36,395 nucleotides of DNA from an uncultured Oscillospiraceae bacterium (GCA_900545625.1 UQZS01000015.1:1-36395); one strand, 5' to 3'; numbered from the stretch's first letter, positions 19,647 to 27,597 are shown. Numbers and translations: made by a program. The notes: generated by a model not told the origin, from the letters alone.

Positions 19647-19675
19647 ATTGTAAAGCGCGGCGTGCGTCCCGTCAA
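19647..19675 (-). promoter_or_regulatory. Promoter of the GNAT gene
   Basis: On the minus strand TTGACG (19675-19670) and TACAAT (19652-19647) have an exact 17-base spacer and lie about 30 bases upstream of the start codon. Confidence 0.75.
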
Positions 19676-19829
19676 TCCCCCACGGCAAAAAGCCGTAAAA
19701 GGCGCAGCGAGAACAAATCGCGGGGAAAAAGCAAGTGGACAGTTTGCAGATTTTTCATCATTTTTTTTGGTGGTTTTCACGATTCTTTGCGTTTTGTCTG
19801 CAATCTTAGGTGAATCGCGATTTTTTCTG

Positions 19830-19858
19830 TTGAAAAAAACGAAGCGGAATGTTAAAAT
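19830..19858 (+). promoter_or_regulatory. Promoter of the GPH-family transporter
   Basis: TTGAAA (19830-19835) and TAAAAT (19853-19858) have a 17-base spacer. The 275-base gap before it is AT-rich on the promoter side and contains, besides this and the divergent GNAT promoter, nothing I can name. Confidence 0.85.
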
Positions 19859-19892
19859 CATATAGTTACTGAAAACGCAGGAGGCAATGCCA

Positions 19893-22337
19893 ATGAATGT
19901 AGTCGAAAAAGTCAAGGACTTTGCCGTCAAAGTCCCAACGTATTGGAAAACGCCGCCTTTGGGCAGGTACATGACGTATAAAGAGATCTGTGCCTACTCG
20001 TTCGGCGGTATCGGTGCATATTTCCTGATTTACGTTGTCCAGCAGTTGTTCCTTTCGGTCAACAACTTCATCATCGGCAGCGCCATCGGCTTGGATGCAC
20101 GTCTGATTTATATCATTTATGTTATCGCGATCATCGCGGGCTTCCCGTGCACAGCCATTCGTGCATACATCATCGATAACGTCCGCAACAAGAAGGGCAA
20201 ATACCGCCCCTACCTCATTTCCATGGGTATTCCGACGGCGATCCTCGCCATCGGGATGGTTTGGGTTCCGTATGAAAAAATTGAAAGTCAGGTCGCCAAG
20301 GCGGTCATCATCCTTCTCTTCAACTTTGGCTTCCAGTTTTTCTATCAGTTCTTTTATGAGGCGTATGAGAACCTGATCAAGGTTCTTTCGCCGAACACAC
20401 AGGAGCGCGCGGACGTTGCCGCGTTCAAGTCCATCGTGTATTCCATCGCACCGTCCATCGCGACGGCGATCATGCCGCTGCTTGCACAGCTGATCACGGG
20501 CGGCAGTCTTACGAATATGCGCCTGTACCGCATCGCCTATCCGCCTATGGCGATTGTCGGCATTTTGATGTCGATCATGGTGTATGCCAACACGCAGGAA
20601 AAGATCGTACAGGCGAAGACGCACGTCATCCAGATCAAATTCATCGATGCGCTGCGCTCGGTCGCCAAAAACAAGTATTTCTGGATCATCTCTCTTGCCG
20701 GCTGGATCGGCTTTCTGGAAAGCTCCTACAGCGTTATCCTTAACTGGCTCTATCAGTATAAGCACGCGGCTTCCGCCGGTGAGTTTACGATCATCGGGTT
20801 GATCTACGGAAACGCTTCGTTCTGGGGCATGCTGTTTGCGCCCTTTGCCATCCGTCGTTACGGGAAAAAGCGTGTGCTTATCACGACCAACTTCTTAAAT
20901 ATTATCTTCATTGCCGCCATGTATCCTGTCATTGCGGCAGAGCCCGCACACATGATCTGGGTGGTGCTTGTCTGCCTGTTTGCTAACGGTGTGGTCGGTG
21001 CGTTTGCACACATTTTAACGCCCTCTATCGATGCGGATATCCGCGACTACCAGCAGTATGTGACCGGCGAGCGCATCGACGGTATGTTTTCTACGGTGGG
21101 GCTTATCGGTCAGATCGTGACGATGGCAACGAGCAGCGTCATCCCGTTCGTGTATTCCGAAATGGGTATCAATGAGGCAACGCTGCAAGCCAACCTGCCC
21201 GAGATCATTCAAAATGCAAATGATCCGGGTCTGGATCTCACCAACATGTATAACGTTTTGTATGTGGATGAGATCTTCGACAACATCATGCTTGTGCTCA
21301 TCCTGCTTTCGGTCGTCGGCGCATTCATGAACGTCATCCCGTACTTCTTCTACGACCTGTCCGAAACGAAGCAGCGCGGCATGATCAAGGTGCTGCAGAT
21401 CCGCGCCATGTTTGAGGATTACGGCAACGGTGTTTTGCAGGATAAGGACATCGTTTCCACCATTGACACCATCCGTGAAGCGGAGACCTATGCAAGCGCT
21501 GCGCCCAAGGAGATCACCAAGCGTGATATCAAGGCGGCGAAGAGCAAGGCGGAAAAGAAAGCCGCCAAAAAAGCGTATCGCGATGCGATGGAATACAACC
21601 GCATGATCGAGATCTCCAAGATCGTCATGGATGAAATGAACCGCTTTACGACGGTCGAGGGTCAGGCGCAGCTTGAGGAAGCCAAACAGGCTGTGGAAAT
21701 GGGCTATGACTTCATCTATAACTTTGACCCGCAGGCTGTTAAGCGCGCAAGAGCGCTGCCGAAAGCGACGGAGAAAGAAAAGGCATACCGCAAGGCGGAG
21801 ATCCAGCGCGCGCGTGACGCCGCATTTGCCCGCCGTACTGCGCTTCGTAAATTCCCCGACGGCATTCAGGAATTCGACGTTTCCGTGTTTGAATCGCTGT
21901 TTGCCCGCGAGGATGCGCTGAACGAAAAGATCGAGTCGCTTTACAAGGCGTATTATGACGCGAAGAAGCAGAAGAATCAGGCGGAAGTCAATTCCCTGAA
22001 AGCGGATATCAAAGCCGCCAAGGCGGAAAAGAAGGTGCTCGACGCCGAGATCAAAAAGGCGGGCGACGAGAACGCGCTGTATACCCGCGCCGCCAAGCCC
22101 TACATTGATGCGAAAAAGCTCTTGACGCAGGCGGAAAATTACGACCGCTTTGAAGAGATCGCAGCCATGTATGACGACGCGAAAGTCCGCCATGAAGAAG
22201 CTTTGGCACAGGCCGCTGCGGAAGCCGAGCGCCAGAAGCAGGAAGAAAAGGCGTACGCCGCACAGCTCAAAGCTCAGCGCGCCGCCGAAAAAGCCGCAAA
22301 GAAAGCGGAAAAGAAAAAAGATAAAGACGGCAAATAA
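19893..22337 (+). CDS. GPH-family sugar transporter with long charged C-terminal tail
   Basis: An 814-residue protein in two parts. Residues 1 to about 490 form an MFS transporter of the glycoside-pentoside-hexuronide:cation symporter type, with about 12 hydrophobic helices and the loop RAYIIDNVRNKKGKYRPYL between early helices, which matches the family's D-NRTRxKWGRYRPW region. Residues about 490-814 are rich in Lys, Ala, Glu and Gln with heptad-like helices, predicted cytoplasmic coiled coil. Typical GPH carriers are about 450-500 residues. The start ATG at 19893 lies eight bases after GCAGGAGG; an ATG at 19887 is too close to it. It is followed by a terminator and an AraC regulator. The substrate is unknown; a plant or host glycoside is the usual guess for the family. 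Confidence 0.82.
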   Translation: MNVVEKVKDFAVKVPTYWKTPPLGRYMTYKEICAYSFGGIGAYFLIYVVQQLFLSVNNFIIGSAIGLDARLIYIIYVIAIIAGFPCTAIRAYIIDNVRNKKGKYRPYLISMGIPTAILAIGMVWVPYEKIESQVAKAVIILLFNFGFQFFYQFFYEAYENLIKVLSPNTQERADVAAFKSIVYSIAPSIATAIMPLLAQLITGGSLTNMRLYRIAYPPMAIVGILMSIMVYANTQEKIVQAKTHVIQIKFIDALRSVAKNKYFWIISLAGWIGFLESSYSVILNWLYQYKHAASAGEFTIIGLIYGNASFWGMLFAPFAIRRYGKKRVLITTNFLNIIFIAAMYPVIAAEPAHMIWVVLVCLFANGVVGAFAHILTPSIDADIRDYQQYVTGERIDGMFSTVGLIGQIVTMATSSVIPFVYSEMGINEATLQANLPEIIQNANDPGLDLTNMYNVLYVDEIFDNIMLVLILLSVVGAFMNVIPYFFYDLSETKQRGMIKVLQIRAMFEDYGNGVLQDKDIVSTIDTIREAETYASAAPKEITKRDIKAAKSKAEKKAAKKAYRDAMEYNRMIEISKIVMDEMNRFTTVEGQAQLEEAKQAVEMGYDFIYNFDPQAVKRARALPKATEKEKAYRKAEIQRARDAAFARRTALRKFPDGIQEFDVSVFESLFAREDALNEKIESLYKAYYDAKKQKNQAEVNSLKADIKAAKAEKKVLDAEIKKAGDENALYTRAAKPYIDAKKLLTQAENYDRFEEIAAMYDDAKVRHEEALAQAAAEAERQKQEEKAYAAQLKAQRAAEKAAKKAEKKKDKDGK

Positions 22338-22349
22338 GAGCCGCAAATG

Positions 22350-22385
22350 AAAAAACGGACAGCCCGCTCAGAGCTGTCCGTTTTT
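22350..22385 (+). terminator. Intrinsic terminator of the GPH transporter gene
   Basis: AAAAACGGACAGC (22351-22363) pairs perfectly with GCTGTCCGTTTTT (22373-22385) around a 9-base loop; the T-run is the end of the stem. Confidence 0.88.
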
Positions 22386-22439
22386 GCACAGGCGAAAACA
22401 GAAAGCTGCGCGGATTTGGTAAAATTCTACAACTCGCGC

Positions 22440-22468
22440 TTGAAATAAGGAAAGAATTATGGTATTCT
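22440..22468 (+). promoter_or_regulatory. Promoter of the AraC-type regulator gene
   Basis: TTGAAA (22440-22445) and TATTCT (22463-22468) are 17 bases apart, placing the start point near 22475 and supporting the TTG start at 22520. Confidence 0.65.
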
Positions 22469-22519
22469 AATCCATTATAAAGCAATTTGTCCTTTTTCGG
22501 GGAAAATGAGGGAACCGTC

Positions 22520-23350
22520 TTGGAAAATGCATGTCAAATCAAATCGGGCGGCGTCAAATTCCGTGATTTTCGGTTTTGTAATTGCGGCTATGAGGAAAGC
22601 GACGCAGGGCAGGGGTTCGGCCCGGCGGTCAAGAATCACTATGTCCTGTACTATGTGCTGAGCGGTTCCGGTGTATTCGGTACGGATGACCGCCAATACA
22701 CCGTTACGCGCGGGGAAGCGTTTCTGATCTGCCCGGATGAACGCGCATATTACCGTGCAGATGCGGATGACCCATGGAGCTATCTCTGGGTCGGTTTCGA
22801 CGGTGACAAGGCGGAGGAGTACCTTCGCGAAATGAAGCTGCTCGGTGTGAAAAAACCCGTGTTCCGTATACGCAACGGCTTTGCGCTCAAGCAGATCGTC
22901 ACCGAGATGCTCAAGTGCAACCACTCAGGGTTAGACAATGAATTCGCTTTGCAGGGGCTTTTCTGCCGTTTTTTTTCTGTCATTAGCGCTGAGGTGACCG
23001 GCCGCGGCAAAAAAGCGGAAGAAAGCGGCAGGCAGAATTATTATATCAAAAAGGCGATCACCTTTATCCGTGATAACTATTCCAACGGTATCAATGTTTC
23101 GGATGTTTCCGAGTATGTGGGCCTCAACCGCAGCTATCTGTTCACGCTGTTTCAGGAGCATTTGGGAATTTCGCCGCAAAAATATTTGAGCAATTTCCGT
23201 CTGGAACGCGCTTGCGAGCTGTTACAGGCGACAAATTACTCGATCGAGGATATTTCCTATTCCTGCGGCTACCGCGACCCGCTGGTTTTTTCCAAGGCGT
23301 TCAAAAAGCTGTACGGCGTTTCGCCCTTGAAATACCGCAAGGAGCTTTGA
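22520..23350 (+). CDS. AraC-family transcriptional regulator
   Basis: A 276-residue regulator with an N-terminal cupin-like sensing domain (NHYVLYYVLSGSGVF...YTVTRGEAFLICPDERAYY, about 35-90) and a C-terminal double helix-turn-helix (about 175-276). The second half shows GLNRSYLFTLFQEHLGISPQKYL and the AraC signature IEDISYSCGYRDPLVFSKAFKKLYGVSPLKYR. The start is taken as TTG at 22520, six bases after GAGGGA; the frame is open further up to a TTG at 22487 that lacks a binding site. Such proteins usually control sugar uptake or use, so the adjacent GPH transporter is a plausible target. Its stop codon directly abuts that of the convergent dismutase gene with no terminator between. Confidence 0.9.
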   Translation: MENACQIKSGGVKFRDFRFCNCGYEESDAGQGFGPAVKNHYVLYYVLSGSGVFGTDDRQYTVTRGEAFLICPDERAYYRADADDPWSYLWVGFDGDKAEEYLREMKLLGVKKPVFRIRNGFALKQIVTEMLKCNHSGLDNEFALQGLFCRFFSVISAEVTGRGKKAEESGRQNYYIKKAITFIRDNYSNGINVSDVSEYVGLNRSYLFTLFQEHLGISPQKYLSNFRLERACELLQATNYSIEDISYSCGYRDPLVFSKAFKKLYGVSPLKYRKEL

Positions 23351-23863
23351 TCACCGGTGCGCTTTTATGATCGTACCGCAGGCAATGCGTGCGCCTGCGT
23401 TTCCCGACGGCTGTGTCGTAAAGTCGTCGGGTTTTTTATGAATAATCACGCTCTTCCCGATGATCTCCGAAACGGAAAAACGGTCGCAAAGCACGGCGCT
23501 CCACGCCTTGCCGCGGGCGTTGGCAAACAGGGGCGGCAGGTCGCCGGCATGCGCGGGATGTGCACAGTCTGACGGGTTATAATGCACGCCCGCACCGGAA
23601 AAGGCTTCACCGTCCGACGGGCGGCAGTCTCCTTTTTCATGGATGTGCATGCCGAAAAACCGCGCGCCGCATGCCGTGTCATCCACGGGCAGCCCGCGTA
23701 CATTGCTGACAACAAGTACGCCGCGGTCGCCCGCAGGGTAAAACAGAATGCGTCCACCGATGAGCGGGTACGCCGCAGATCCTTTCACATACGCTGCGGC
23801 ATATGGCTTGCAACCCTGCAAAATACGGGAAAAATCCACGTTTTCCTGTTGGAATGTATACAA
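23351..23863 (-). CDS. Cu/Zn superoxide dismutase family protein
   Basis: A 170-residue Cu/Zn superoxide dismutase, converting superoxide to oxygen and peroxide. All expected metal ligands can be placed: H73 and H75 in FGMHIHEKGDC, H94 in AGVHYN, H102, H105 and D108 in AHPAHAGD, and H142 in VIIHKKPDD. The guiding arginine R159 and the disulfide pair C80/C162 are also present. There is no signal peptide, so it would be cytoplasmic, whereas most bacterial Cu/Zn enzymes are periplasmic or lipoproteins. The start is taken as TTG at 23863, eight bases after GGAGG; a GTG at 23872 overlaps that binding site. It is the last gene of a redox cluster. Copper loading in an anaerobe is unproven; some family members lack activity. 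Confidence 0.88.
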   Translation of the reverse strand: MYTFQQENVDFSRILQGCKPYAAAYVKGSAAYPLIGGRILFYPAGDRGVLVVSNVRGLPVDDTACGARFFGMHIHEKGDCRPSDGEAFSGAGVHYNPSDCAHPAHAGDLPPLFANARGKAWSAVLCDRFSVSEIIGKSVIIHKKPDDFTTQPSGNAGARIACGTIIKAHR

Positions 23864-23902
23864 AAAAATCACCTCCGTGTTTCAGTATATGAAACACGGA
23901 GG
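23861..23902 (-). promoter_or_regulatory. Hairpin covering the SOD ribosome binding site (possible terminator/attenuator)
   Basis: CCTCCGTGTTTCA (23872-23884) and TGAAACACGGAGG (23890-23902) are exact inverted copies with a 5-base loop. In the minus-strand RNA the downstream arm contains GGAGG, the ribosome binding site of the dismutase gene, paired to CCTCC. It is followed by TGATTTTTTTG, a U-run whose last bases are the TTG start codon. The element is thus both a terminator-like hairpin for the upstream ferritin-like gene and an RBS-masking structure. The loop carries TATACT on the minus strand, a perfect-looking -10 without a matching -35. Confidence 0.7.
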
Positions 23903-23930
23903 CGCTTTTTGCACAAGATACCGCAAATAT

Positions 23931-24173
23931 TCAAAGGGGCCTTTGCTCGGCATGCTCGCGTTGATAGGCGTGCAGCAGTTCACGCAGCTGCGCAGCATGG
24001 CGGGCTTCCTCCACAGCCAGCGCGGAAAAGACTTTCCGATACTTTTCGTTTTCGGCGTATTCGTCGGAATACCCCTCAAAATCCCGCGCCATTTCCATGG
24101 AATTTTCCCACGCGCGCAAAAGCCTGTCGCGCACGGTGGTCTCGATCTTGTGCCGGTTCTGTTCGTTTTGCAT
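23931..24173 (-). CDS. Small ferritin-like helical protein
   Basis: An 80-residue, strongly helical and charged protein. VEEARHAAQLRELLHAYQRE contains an ExxH pair (E56, H59) like those that bind iron in ferritin/rubrerythrin domains, and earlier acidic residues (E23, E27, E33) could supply partners. It is half the length of a full four-helix ferritin domain, so a dimer would be needed to build one. The start ATG at 24173 has GGGAGGG six bases upstream. It lies 41 bases after the FAD/Rieske gene and before the dismutase, which supports a role in iron or oxidative stress, but the family is not certain. It could also be a coat-like small helical protein. Confidence 0.6.
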   Translation of the reverse strand: MQNEQNRHKIETTVRDRLLRAWENSMEMARDFEGYSDEYAENEKYRKVFSALAVEEARHAAQLRELLHAYQREHAEQRPL

Positions 24174-24214
24174 GGTAAGCCCTCCCAAAAGCAGTATGCC
24201 CGATCACGCGGCGA

Positions 24215-25519
24215 TTATCCCCGCCGCGAACGGTTCGCCGGATTTTCCAAAATGTTGCCCTGCGCATCAAACCGCGAACCGTGACAGGGGCAGTCCCACG
24301 AGTGTTCCTGCCGGTTGTAATGCAGCGCACAGCCGAGATGCGTGCACCGCTTCGGCAGAGGGGTGAGCAGGTTCCCGAACGTGGACAGCCCGTTGACCAA
24401 GAGCTGCGGCTTGAAGATGGAGCGCTGCGGTGAAAATACCGGCGCGTTTTCGTTACCGCGCCCTGTAAGCATATCCGTTAAGATCTGCGCCGCTGCCATG
24501 GCGGAGGTCATGCCCCATTTGTTAAATCCAGTGGCGACATAAAAATTTTCAAGCTTCGGCGCGTATTTCCCGATGTAAGGGATGCCGTCGAGCGACATGC
24601 AGTCCTGCGCCGCCTGTCGGTAACGGATGCGGCTTTGCGGAAACTGCTTTCCCGCAAAGGCTTCAAGCACCGAAAATCCACCGCCTTTCGCCCCCGTTTT
24701 GTGCCCGCCGCCGCCTAAAAGCAAAAAGCCCTGCGCGTCCCGAAAGGAGAATGCGCCGCCGCCGTGCTCCAAAAACATACCGCCCGCACGCGGTGCATTT
24801 TCAAGCGCTAAGACATAGGAGCGGTGCTGGTACATTTTCATAAAATACAGCCCGCGGCGGTCGATAAAGGGAAAGTGCGTGGCGATGATGACGCGCTTTG
24901 CGTCAATGAAGCCGTGATTCGTGTAAGCGCGCGTACCGTCAAAACCGCGCACAAAGGTGTGCTCGAATATCGTAAGATCCCGCGCAAGTGCAAAACAGAG
25001 TTTAAGCGGATGGAACTGCGCCTGATTTTTCATGCAGATCCCGCCTTTTGCGGGCAGGGGAAGCGTGCTGCTGTCCGTGAACGCGGCGGGGATGCCGAGC
25101 ACGTCGCAGGCAGCGAGTTCTTCTTCTATGGCAGGCATGTTTTGTTCCGTGCGCGCAAAGACGGCGGCGTCCGTTTCTTCAAAATCACAGTCTATGCTGT
25201 TTGCAAGGCTTCGGTATGCCTCCAGCGCCGTGCGGTTCGCCTCATAATATTGCCGCGCCGCTTCATCACCGTAATCCTTTCGAATTCGAGCGTAAATCAG
25301 CCCGTGCTGTACTGTGATCTTCGCGGTTGTGCCCGCCGTCGTGCGCGAGCAGAGCACGTCGCCCTCGACGAGCATACACGCTATGCCCGACTGCTGCAAA
25401 TGATATGCACACAAAATACCCGTGATCCCACCGCCGACGATAAGCACGTCGGTCTGTTCGTTTTTCGATTGTTCGGGAAACTGCGGACGGTTCGCCGCTT
25501 CATTCCAAAGTGACTGCAT
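24215..25519 (-). CDS. FAD-dependent oxidoreductase with C-terminal Rieske domain
   Basis: A 434-residue fusion. The N-terminal DAO-type flavoprotein begins with the dinucleotide fold VLIVGGGITGILCAYHL (about 25-41), and later FYVATGFNKWGMTSAMAAA closes the FAD site. The C-terminal Rieske domain carries CTHLGC (C392, H394) and CPCHGS (C410, H413), the [2Fe-2S] ligands, plus the two extra cysteines (C397, C412) that form a disulfide in cytochrome bc-type Rieske proteins. The layout resembles the B. subtilis YhfW type. The electron donor and acceptor are unknown. The start ATG has GGAGGG about six bases upstream. It leads a cluster with the ferritin-like and dismutase genes. Confidence 0.88.
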   Translation of the reverse strand: MQSLWNEAANRPQFPEQSKNEQTDVLIVGGGITGILCAYHLQQSGIACMLVEGDVLCSRTTAGTTAKITVQHGLIYARIRKDYGDEAARQYYEANRTALEAYRSLANSIDCDFEETDAAVFARTEQNMPAIEEELAACDVLGIPAAFTDSSTLPLPAKGGICMKNQAQFHPLKLCFALARDLTIFEHTFVRGFDGTRAYTNHGFIDAKRVIIATHFPFIDRRGLYFMKMYQHRSYVLALENAPRAGGMFLEHGGGAFSFRDAQGFLLLGGGGHKTGAKGGGFSVLEAFAGKQFPQSRIRYRQAAQDCMSLDGIPYIGKYAPKLENFYVATGFNKWGMTSAMAAAQILTDMLTGRGNENAPVFSPQRSIFKPQLLVNGLSTFGNLLTPLPKRCTHLGCALHYNRQEHSWDCPCHGSRFDAQGNILENPANRSRRG

Positions 25520-25600
25520 AACGCCCTCCGAAAAAGGGATTTAAAAATAGCATGTGCAGATTTCCCGCATAAATTCAGCCGCCACACCGTGCGGAAATCC

Positions 25601-25629
25601 TTGCCAAATAACGGAAAACGTGATAAAAT
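25601..25629 (+). promoter_or_regulatory. Promoter of the PAP2-metallophosphoesterase operon
   Basis: TTGCCA (25601-25606) and TAAAAT (25624-25629) have a 17-base spacer. No equally good promoter for the divergent FAD/Rieske gene is visible in this 173-base gap. Confidence 0.8.
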
Positions 25630-25692
25630 ATTTTATTATATTTTACCGAAAAAATCTTTTGCCGCCGGCAGGGAAGAGAAAGGGAGGCCGTT

Positions 25693-26349
25693 ATGGACTT
25701 CAGCGTTTTTTCAAACTTTGATTTTTCCGTGTTTCAGTGGATCCAGGAGCACGTCTGGTGCGCGTTTCTGGATGCCGTCATGCCCATTATCACCGTTTTG
25801 GGCGAGGGCGGCTGGATCTGGATTGTCATCGCCGTGCTGCTTTTGTTCATGCCGAAATACCGCAAGGCGGGCGTGACTATGGCATTTGCGCTTATTTTGA
25901 TGCTGATCCTAAACGACGGGATCCTCAAAAATATTTTTGCACGTCCGCGCCCGTTTAATTTCGAGCCGTTCGAGGCGCTGTATCAGAGCTTTGCGACGGA
26001 TGCGAGCGGCAAGCCTGAACTGCTCGTAAGCCTGCCGTCGAGCTTTTCGTTTCCCTCGGGGCACACCTCCTCGTCCTTTGCGGCGGCTGCAGCGATCCTT
26101 ATCAACAAAAAGTGGAAAGCGGGTATCCCCGCGCTCATCCTCGCCGCGCTCATCGGTTTTTCGCGCAGCTACCTGATGGTGCACTACCCGACCGACGTGC
26201 TGTTCGGTGCGCTGATGGGCATCGTTTACGCCTTGCTGGCTTACTTCCTGATCGCCCGCTTTGTGTACCCGCCGTTTGACAAGCACGTCGGGCAGAAGGT
26301 GGACGCCTGGCGGCTTAAAAAATTCGGGAAAAAGGAAAAAGCGGCATAA
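25693..26349 (+). CDS. PAP2-family membrane phosphatase
   Basis: A 218-residue membrane phosphatase of the type-2 phosphatidic acid phosphatase family, which acts on lipid phosphates such as undecaprenyl pyrophosphate or phosphatidylglycerol phosphate. All three signature motifs are present: K79-x6-R86-P87, PSGH (121-124) and S157-R158-x5-H164-x3-D168. Five or six hydrophobic segments surround them, and the tail is basic. The start ATG at 25693 follows AGGGAGG by seven bases. It is the first gene of an operon with a metallophosphoesterase 19 bases downstream. The exact lipid cannot be told. Confidence 0.9.
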   Translation: MDFSVFSNFDFSVFQWIQEHVWCAFLDAVMPIITVLGEGGWIWIVIAVLLLFMPKYRKAGVTMAFALILMLILNDGILKNIFARPRPFNFEPFEALYQSFATDASGKPELLVSLPSSFSFPSGHTSSSFAAAAAILINKKWKAGIPALILAALIGFSRSYLMVHYPTDVLFGALMGIVYALLAYFLIARFVYPPFDKHVGQKVDAWRLKKFGKKEKAA

Positions 26350-26368
26350 AGCGAAAGGAAGAATGGAT

Positions 26369-27538
26369 ATGACGGCTCCGAAAGGCAAAACCGCAGACCT
26401 GCGCTTCCATGACGGAAAATTCCGCATTATGCAGGTCGCGGACACACAGGATACGCAGGCCACTTCCAAGGATACGCTGCGCTTTTTGGCGGCGGCGCTC
26501 GACCGCGCCCGCCCGGATCTTGTGGTGTTTACGGGCGACCAGTTTAAAGGGTATGGCGTCAGCTTCCTTGCGGGCGACCGCGAACGGAATTTTGAAAAGG
26601 CGATCGGCAATCTGATCGCGCCTTTCGAAGAACGCGGCGTGCCCTTTACCTTTGTGTTCGGCAACCACGATGATCAGGCGTTCGGCATTTCCAAGGAAAA
26701 GCAGCTTAAACTGTATCAGGCACACAAAAACTGTCTGGCTGTAGCGGGGGATGAAACGCTGGAGGGGCTTTGCAATCAATACCTCAATATCCGTTCGTCG
26801 GACGGCGAACGCATTGTGTTCAATCTGTATCTGATCGATTCCCTCTCCACCACGCTCGACGGCAGATGCGCGAGCGTTACCAAAGGGCAGATCGAGTGGT
26901 ACCGCACCGTGCGCGAATATTTGCGTGAGCAGGCGGGGGATTATGTGCCTTCTATCGTGTTTCAGCACATCCCCGTGCCCGAAATGTGGGATGTGCTGAA
27001 AGAAGTCCCCAAGACCCACAAGCCCCACGCGCAGGGCTTTCGTGATCATGCAGGCAAGTTTTATGACATTGATGAACGGGTTCTGGTAAAAGGCAACTGT
27101 GACTTCCTGCTGGAAACGCCCGCTACGCCCGCCGAAAACAGCGGCGAATTCGAGGCTTTTTCCGAAAAGGGTGACACGCTCGCCATGTTTTTCGGGCACG
27201 ACCACAACAACAGTTTTGTCGCGCGGCATGGCAGCATGCTGCTCGGTTATACGCAGGGCTGTGGGTTTAACGTTTATGGCCCGCGCTTAAACCGCGGCGT
27301 GCGTATCATCGATCTGTCGGAGGATGATCCCAAAACCTTTAAAACGCATACGCTTCTGTACCGCGACCTGTTCACGGTCAAGGATATTCACAATAAGCCG
27401 AAGTATCTGCTGTATTCCTACGCCCCGCCGAGCGTGGAATCCGTCATGCCGACGCTCAAAAAACTCGGCGTTGCCGCGGCAGCTGCGGCTGTGGGCGGCG
27501 TGCTGTATGCGATCACCAAAAAAAGCAGTAGATCCTAA
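26369..27538 (+). CDS. Calcineurin-like metallophosphoesterase
   Basis: A 389-residue metal-dependent phosphoesterase. Motifs in order: ADTQ (D25-T-Q27, where most relatives have DxH), VVFTGDQ (D57), FGNHDD (N99, H100), FQHIPVPE (H) and FFGHDHNN (HxH). The missing first histidine is shared by a subset of the family with a DTQ motif, so activity is still expected. The C-terminus ends in a short hydrophobic Ala/Gly/Val segment followed by lysines, possibly a tail anchor. The start is ATG at 26369, nine bases after AGGA; an ATG at 26363 is too close to it. The PAP2 neighbour suggests a shared role in phospho-lipid or cell-envelope phosphate metabolism. Confidence 0.85.
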   Translation: MTAPKGKTADLRFHDGKFRIMQVADTQDTQATSKDTLRFLAAALDRARPDLVVFTGDQFKGYGVSFLAGDRERNFEKAIGNLIAPFEERGVPFTFVFGNHDDQAFGISKEKQLKLYQAHKNCLAVAGDETLEGLCNQYLNIRSSDGERIVFNLYLIDSLSTTLDGRCASVTKGQIEWYRTVREYLREQAGDYVPSIVFQHIPVPEMWDVLKEVPKTHKPHAQGFRDHAGKFYDIDERVLVKGNCDFLLETPATPAENSGEFEAFSEKGDTLAMFFGHDHNNSFVARHGSMLLGYTQGCGFNVYGPRLNRGVRIIDLSEDDPKTFKTHTLLYRDLFTVKDIHNKPKYLLYSYAPPSVESVMPTLKKLGVAAAAAAVGGVLYAITKKSSRS

Positions 27539-27563
27539 GCGGCTATACTAAAATTCAAACATA

Positions 27564-27597
27564 CCCGTGCGGGGATTCTCGCACGGGCTTCTTTTTA
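27564..27597 (+). terminator. Intrinsic terminator of the PAP2 operon
   Basis: CCCGTGCG (27564-27571) pairs with CGCACGGG (27580-27587) around an 8-base loop and is followed by CTTCTTTTT. Confidence 0.88.

Noticed and set aside
21015..22346. A 443-codon antisense frame over the GPH transporter tail
   Set aside because: Its Leu/Phe/Arg-rich composition is what the Lys/Glu/Ala-rich tail gives on the other strand; the sense frame has the promoter, RBS and terminator.
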